Assembly: GCA_045805265.1 (NCBI GenBank)
Contig: JBJMLO010000027.1
Span: 1-64,000, forward strand
Origin: JBJMLO01 sp045805265
GTDB lineage: Bacteria; Actinomycetota; UBA4738; JACQTL01
DNA: 64,000 nucleotides
Direction of reading: 5' to 3'
In this document: positions 60,015 through 64,000 of the stretch, one piece after another
Layout: each line of letters begins with the position of its first letter
How positions within the stretch are numbered: position 1 is the first letter of the stretch
Translations under genes and position numbers: made by a program
The notes under the pieces: model-generated
The model's database searches: none
What the model saw: the letters and a program-made list of their open reading frames with translations, nothing else
Told to the model about the DNA's origin: nothing

Positions 60015-61481
60015 TTGGAGACAGGGATACGACCATCGGAGCCGGGATCCGGTGGCGTCAGGACCGATTTGCACGAGGGCGCGGTCGGACTACCTGGAGT
60101 CCTCATGCAGGGGATCGCCACGATCGCACCCGCGTTCGCGATCCTCGCGGCGTTCGTGTTCATCCTGGGGTTCGCCGGAATCGTCACGCCGTGGGCCTAC
60201 ATATTCGGCGGCGCCCTGCTGGCGCTCGAGGCCATCGCCGTCTCTCAGCTGGCGAAGGCGTTCCCCTCCGCCGGCGGCTGGTACACGTGGATCGCGCGCG
60301 CGCTGCACCCCCGGGCGGGGTTCTTCGCCGGAGTGCTGTTCTCGATCTGGCTGCCGCCGGTCGGCGCGCTGACCCTGTCGTTCCTCGGGAAGCTCGTGCT
60401 CGAGCCGAGCATCAAGGCTGAGTACGGCGTCACGATCCCCTGGTGGGTATGGGTGGTCGCCGGGCTCGCGCTGGTGGCCTGGACCTCGTACAGGGGCATC
60501 GTGCTCTCCGAAAGGCTGCTGATCACCACGGGGCTGATCGAGATCGCCATCATGGTGCTGCTCGGGTTCTTCGCCCTCGCGAACCCCGGGAAGGGCGGGT
60601 TCACGTTTGCCCCCCTCAACCCGGCGCACTTCGGGCTGGCAGGCAATCTGTTCCTGGGGGTGGTGTTCTCCATCTTCGGCTACAGCGGTTGGGAGGCCGC
60701 CGCCCCGCTCGCGGAAGAGAGCAAGAACCCCCGGCGGAACGTACCGATCGCGCTCGTTGGATCCGTCGTGATCTTCATGCTCTACGTCGTGTTCGTGACC
60801 TGGGCCTACATCGTCGGGATCGGGACGGACAACCTGGCCCAGGCCGCCGATCCGACACAGCCCTGGCCGGTGGCGGCGCTCGCGCAGCGCGTGTGGGGAG
60901 GGGCCTGGGTCCTCCTCCTGTTCGCGCTGCTGAACTCGGCGATCGCCGTGTCGATCGCGTGCTTCAACGGCGGGACGAGGACCTGGTACGCGATGGGACG
61001 CTCGGGCGTGATGCCGGCGGCATTCGCCAAGGTGTCCCCGACGCGAAGGACACCGGACAACGCCATCCACCTCCAGGTCGCCGTGAACGTCCTGGCGTTC
61101 GTCTTCATCCTCATCTTCGGGGCTGAGAACGTGTTCTTCACCTGGGCGAACGCGATCACCATCGGGCTGGTCACGATGTACCTCCTGGCGAACATCGGCG
61201 TCATTCGCTACTACACGCGGGAGGCGAGGAGCCAGTTCAACCCAATCCTCCATGTGCTCGTGCCGGTGGTGGCATCCGCGGCCGGCCTCGTCGTGGTGTG
61301 GAAGTCGTACTTCTCGCCGTTCCCGAAGCCGTTCACGGGCCCGGTCGCGTGGGGCCTCGAGGTGTTCGTCGTCGTGATCGTGCTGACCCTCCTCATGCTC
61401 GCGTATCTCCGGGCCCGCGGGAACGAGGAGTGGCTCCACAAGGCGCAGCTCGTGTTCGAGGAGACGGAGGCAGGCCACTAG
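60015..61481 (+). CDS. APC-family amino-acid permease
   Basis: A 488-residue permease with about 12 membrane segments. GVLMQGIATIAPAFAILAAF and SQLAKAFPSAGGWYTWIARA are first-segment and third-segment type blocks; FGYSGWEAAAPLAEESKNP is the conserved loop. Imports an amino acid or amine. TTG start behind GGAAGGAGAGG, 34 bp after the lactonase-like gene. The stop codon overlaps the start of the large inverted repeat. Confidence 0.9.
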   Translation: METGIRPSEPGSGGVRTDLHEGAVGLPGVLMQGIATIAPAFAILAAFVFILGFAGIVTPWAYIFGGALLALEAIAVSQLAKAFPSAGGWYTWIARALHPRAGFFAGVLFSIWLPPVGALTLSFLGKLVLEPSIKAEYGVTIPWWVWVVAGLALVAWTSYRGIVLSERLLITTGLIEIAIMVLLGFFALANPGKGGFTFAPLNPAHFGLAGNLFLGVVFSIFGYSGWEAAAPLAEESKNPRRNVPIALVGSVVIFMLYVVFVTWAYIVGIGTDNLAQAADPTQPWPVAALAQRVWGGAWVLLLFALLNSAIAVSIACFNGGTRTWYAMGRSGVMPAAFAKVSPTRRTPDNAIHLQVAVNVLAFVFILIFGAENVFFTWANAITIGLVTMYLLANIGVIRYYTREARSQFNPILHVLVPVVASAAGLVVVWKSYFSPFPKPFTGPVAWGLEVFVVVIVLTLLMLAYLRARGNEEWLHKAQLVFEETEAGH

Positions 61482-61645
61482 TGCACCGCGTCGGAAATCC
61501 CTTGGCATTCGGGCACGCCTGCATCCCACATCGCGGCGTCGCTCGTCGCTCGCGTACCAACAGGTACGCGTCGCTCCTCGACTCCTTGCGCTGTGGGCGC
61601 AGTCGTGCCCTCGGTGCGCAAGGGACATCCGACGCGGAGCACTAG
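61478..61645. repeat. 168-nt imperfect inverted repeat
   Basis: The left arm from 61478 (CTAGTGCACCGCGTCGGA) and the right arm, read on the complementary strand from 61645 (CTAGTGCTCCGCGTCGGA), match over about 80 positions with scattered differences. The centre is a perfect stem, CGCGTACC at 61551-61558 and GGTACGCG at 61563-61570, around AACA. The left arm begins inside the stop codon of the permease gene, the right arm ends 31 bp before the next start codon. It is either a long transcript hairpin that separates the permease from the genes downstream, or a MITE-like element. Confidence 0.75.
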
Positions 61646-61676
61646 GAGGGACACCGGGACACGGGAGGACGTCGGC

Positions 61677-62933
61677 ATGGCAACCGCGACCACGCCCTGG
61701 CACACCGAGGGGTGGTTCACCAGCCCGTGGAATCACGACCCGTCGGTGACGGGCGACCTCGGGCTGCCCGAGCGGATCGAGATCCACGACGTCACGCTGC
61801 GCGACGGCGAGCAGCAGGCCGGGGTGGAGCTCTCGGCGGACGACAAGGTCCGCATCGCGGAGGCGCTGGCCGAGGCCGGCGTGCACCGGATCGAGGCGGG
61901 GCTCCCGGCCGTCTCGAAGGCGGACGAAGAGGCCGTTCGGCGGATCGCGTCGAGCGGCCTCCCCTCCACCGTGTACGCGTTCAGCCGGTGCATGGTCGAC
62001 GACGTAAAGCGCGCCGCCGACTGCGGCGTGGCCGGCGTCGTGATGGAGATCCCATCGAGCCGGCACCTCATCGAGCTCGGGTACCGGTGGAGCGTCGAGC
62101 GGGCCCAGGACCTGTCGATCGAGGCCACGACGTTCGCCCACGAGCAGGGCCTGCTGGTGTCGTTCTTCCCGATCGACGCGACGCGCGCGTCCGTGGAGGA
62201 GTACCTGGCGCTGGTCGGCCGGGTGGCGGCCGAGGGCCACGTCGACGGGCTGGGGCTGGTGGACACGTTCGGCGTGCTGACCCCGCAGGCCGTCCCCGGG
62301 TTCGTGCGCCGGAGTGGCGAGGCCTTGAGCGGCGTTCCGCTCGAGACGCACTTCCACATGGACTACGGGCTGGGCGTGGCGAACTCGCTGATGGCCGTCG
62401 CCGCCGGGGCCACGGTGATCCAGACGACGGTGGGCGGGATCGGGGAGCGGGCCGGAAACACCCCGTTCGAGGAGACCGTGATGGCGCTCCTCACGCTGTA
62501 CGGGCGCGACATCGGCATCCGGACCGAGCGGCTGACGCCGCTGCACCGGCTGGTAATGGAGCTGACCGGGGTGTCCCAGCCGTCGAACCGGCCCGTCACC
62601 GGGACCCGCCTGTTCGACGTCGAGTCGGGGATCATCGCCACCTGGGTCCGCAACGTGCGCGACGTCGACCTCGTGGAGGCGTTCCCCTACGCGCCCTCGC
62701 TCGTCGGGCAGTCCGGCCCGCGGCTGGTGCTCGGCAAGGGCAGCGGGCTGGACTCCGTGGCGGAGTGGCTGGAGCGCGCGGGCCTGTCGGCCACCGACGA
62801 GCAGGCCTTGGCGATCCTGCAGGCGGTGAAGGAGGCCTCGCTCCGCAAGCGCGGGTTGCTGGACGAGGCCGAGTTCGGCGACATCGCGCGGTCGGTGATC
62901 GCCGGCGACCCGGCGCCCGTGCGCGGCGGGTGA
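61677..62933 (+). CDS. DRE-TIM metallolyase, HMG-CoA lyase/homocitrate synthase-like
   Basis: A 418-residue DRE-TIM metallolyase: the signature IHDVTLRDGEQQAGVELS carries the catalytic Arg-Asp, and HFHMDYGLGVANS near 223 has the two metal-binding histidines (the usual HxHN is HxHM here). Family members join or cleave acyl-CoA and oxo acids. Without the C-terminal regulatory domain of 2-isopropylmalate synthase, a lyase or a homocitrate-synthase-type role is more likely. ATG behind GGGAGGACG. Confidence 0.85.
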   Translation: MATATTPWHTEGWFTSPWNHDPSVTGDLGLPERIEIHDVTLRDGEQQAGVELSADDKVRIAEALAEAGVHRIEAGLPAVSKADEEAVRRIASSGLPSTVYAFSRCMVDDVKRAADCGVAGVVMEIPSSRHLIELGYRWSVERAQDLSIEATTFAHEQGLLVSFFPIDATRASVEEYLALVGRVAAEGHVDGLGLVDTFGVLTPQAVPGFVRRSGEALSGVPLETHFHMDYGLGVANSLMAVAAGATVIQTTVGGIGERAGNTPFEETVMALLTLYGRDIGIRTERLTPLHRLVMELTGVSQPSNRPVTGTRLFDVESGIIATWVRNVRDVDLVEAFPYAPSLVGQSGPRLVLGKGSGLDSVAEWLERAGLSATDEQALAILQAVKEASLRKRGLLDEAEFGDIARSVIAGDPAPVRGG

Positions 62934-62963
62934 GGACGGATCCGGGAGGAGGAATCGTTCGCG

Positions 62964-63914
62964 ATGAGTCAGGTGACGACCGGGGCCAGGCCGGTCTCGC
63001 GGGCCGAGTTCGACCAGGTCTTCGAAACCTGCAAGAACTGGGGGAAGTGGGGGCCCGACGACGAGCGTGGCGCCCTGAACGAGATCGGCCCCGAGCAGGT
63101 CCGCGCCGCCGCCTCGCTGGTCCGCTCGGGCCGGACGGTGAGCTGCTCCTGGCCGCTCGACACGGTGGCCGGGCCCGACAACCCGAAGCCCGTGCTCCAT
63201 CACATGACGCTCATGCAGGACATCCCGCTCGGGGACTCCGGCGACCTCCGCGTGCTGCTCGACTTCTTCGGCATGGAGCCGCACGGCGACGCGCATTCCC
63301 ACATCGACGCGCTGGGGCACGTCGTGTTCGGCGGCAGCTGCTACAACGGCATGCCGATCGAGGAGGTCGCCGATTCGACCGGCATGCGCAAGCAGGGGAT
63401 GGACGTCGCGAGGGACGGCCTGGTGAGCCGGGGCGTGCTCATCGACGTCCCGAAGCTGCGAGGCACGAGGTGGGTCGAGCCGGGCGAGGCCATCGAGCCC
63501 GACGAGTTCCTGGCGGCGGAGGAGGCCACCGGGACGCGCCTGCGGCAGGGGGACATCGTGTTCCTCCGGACGGGGCACGCGCGGAAGCGGGTCGACGAGG
63601 GCCCGTGGGACGCCGCGAGCTCCAAGGCCGGGCTGCACACCACCGTGATGCCGATCCTGCACGACCGGCAGGTCGCGGCGATCGGCTACGACGGCGACGG
63701 CGAGGCGGTCCCCTCGAACTGCGAGGGCGTGGCGTACCCGATCCACGCGATCGGGATCGTGGCGATGGGCCTGTACTTCTGCGACAGCCTGTACTTCGAG
63801 GACCTAGCAGCGGCCTGCGAGGAGGAGGGCCGCTCGGAGTTCATGTGCGTGATCTCGCCGCTGCGGCTGGCGCGGGGAACCGGCTCGCCGGTGAACCCGA
63901 CGGCGATCTTCTGA
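62964..63914 (+). CDS. cyclase-family hydrolase (kynurenine formamidase-like)
   Basis: A 316-residue protein of the cyclase family (PF04199). The metal motif GMEPHGDAHSHIDALGHV (a form of HxGTHxDxPxH) and the C-terminal HAIGIVAMGLYFCDSLYFEDL are its marks. Related enzymes hydrolyse amides or lactones with zinc or manganese, such as kynurenine formamidase or isatin hydrolase. The gene lies 30 bp after the DRE-TIM enzyme with GGAGGAGGAA as Shine-Dalgarno. Confidence 0.87.
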   Translation: MSQVTTGARPVSRAEFDQVFETCKNWGKWGPDDERGALNEIGPEQVRAAASLVRSGRTVSCSWPLDTVAGPDNPKPVLHHMTLMQDIPLGDSGDLRVLLDFFGMEPHGDAHSHIDALGHVVFGGSCYNGMPIEEVADSTGMRKQGMDVARDGLVSRGVLIDVPKLRGTRWVEPGEAIEPDEFLAAEEATGTRLRQGDIVFLRTGHARKRVDEGPWDAASSKAGLHTTVMPILHDRQVAAIGYDGDGEAVPSNCEGVAYPIHAIGIVAMGLYFCDSLYFEDLAAACEEEGRSEFMCVISPLRLARGTGSPVNPTAIF

Positions 63915-63968
63915 ACGGTGCCGGGCGAGGCGACGAGCGGCGGTTCCCGGCGGGGGGCCGCGGAGGAC

Positions 63969-64000
63969 GTGAGCGTGCTGCGAGTGGCGATCCTCGGTTC
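63969..64000 (+). CDS. start of a gene cut by the window edge
   Basis: A GTG behind GGAGGAC begins a frame that reads VSVLRVAILGS before the sequence ends. The beta strand followed by a glycine turn fits the start of a Rossmann-fold dehydrogenase, such as a Gfo/Idh/MocA or 3-hydroxyacid type. Too short to be sure. Confidence 0.35.
   Translation, partial: MSVLRVAILG

Noticed and set aside
60090..63746. A 1218-codon open frame on the minus strand
   Set aside because: It is the antisense of the APC permease, DRE-TIM lyase and cyclase-family genes, whose motifs are clear on the plus strand.
1..64000. tRNA, rRNA and riboswitch search by eye
   Set aside because: No cloverleaf-like or conserved rRNA sequence was recognised; a covariance-model search would be decisive.

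Overview
The window is a 64-kb piece of a very GC-rich bacterial chromosome with tightly packed genes, many GTG and TTG starts, and long runs of 1- to 17-nt gene overlaps. The gene content (BphA4-type ferredoxin reductase, universal stress proteins, FCD-type GntR regulator, many SDRs, IS3-type remnants, multi-GAF hybrid kinase) suggests a soil-type actinobacterium or a related high-GC lineage. No rRNA, tRNA or CRISPR array was seen, so this placement is inference only.

Region 1 (about 0-5.4 kb) looks like an accessory island. It holds a membrane-anchored protein with a pYEATS-like C-terminus, a large P-loop ATPase resembling the Sll1717 type, a Panacea/SocA-type antitoxin without an obvious toxin, and a Phd/VapC pair. 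These are mixed with IS3-family debris, including two direct copies of one terminal repeat (228-255 and 4651-4678) that bracket the first three genes.

Region 2 (5.5-15.7 kb) has signalling and redox genes: a frameshifted MFS transporter with a cyclic-nucleotide-binding tail, a 38-codon stub of a class III cyclase, a VOC protein, a 4-TM protein with a blue-copper domain, a universal stress protein fused to a Rieske domain beside a ferredoxin reductase, a DUF192 lipoprotein, a large membrane protein, a small secreted protein and a thioredoxin-like protein. Region 3 (15.7-23.4 kb) is a two-gene signalling operon: a response regulator fused to adenylate cyclase, then a 2207-residue hybrid histidine kinase with nine GAF units, six of them near-identical tandem copies.

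Region 4 (23.6-42.3 kb) is a catabolic and transport cluster around a GntR regulator: a TauE/SafE permease, two SDRs, a split transketolase, a diverged gamma-glutamyltransferase-like protein and M20-like protein, a complete dipeptide-type ABC transporter with its two ATPases fused, a lactonase-like MBL protein, a two-subunit 2-oxo acid dehydrogenase E1 with a stand-alone lipoyl domain, an EamA exporter, a GlcG-like protein and an aldo-keto reductase. AT-rich palindromes resembling TATACAGTATA sit just upstream of the TauE, transketolase, GntR/GGT and binding-protein transcription units, with a weaker half-site before the operon at 50.3 kb. They are a candidate operator set for the local GntR.

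Region 5 (42.4-46.2 kb) has two large secreted proteins of unknown role separated by a strong hairpin. Region 6 (46.9-64 kb) is a second catabolic cluster: FGGY kinase, acetolactate-synthase-like TPP enzyme, then a long co-oriented run of DSD1-like PLP enzyme, class III aminotransferase, RidA, three SDRs, a zinc alcohol dehydrogenase, a FAD oxidase, a D-apionate-lactonase-like protein, an APC permease, an HMG-CoA-lyase-like enzyme and a cyclase-family hydrolase. A 168-nt inverted repeat interrupts this run. The mix suggests use of amino-acid and branched-sugar-acid substrates, but the sequence alone does not identify them.
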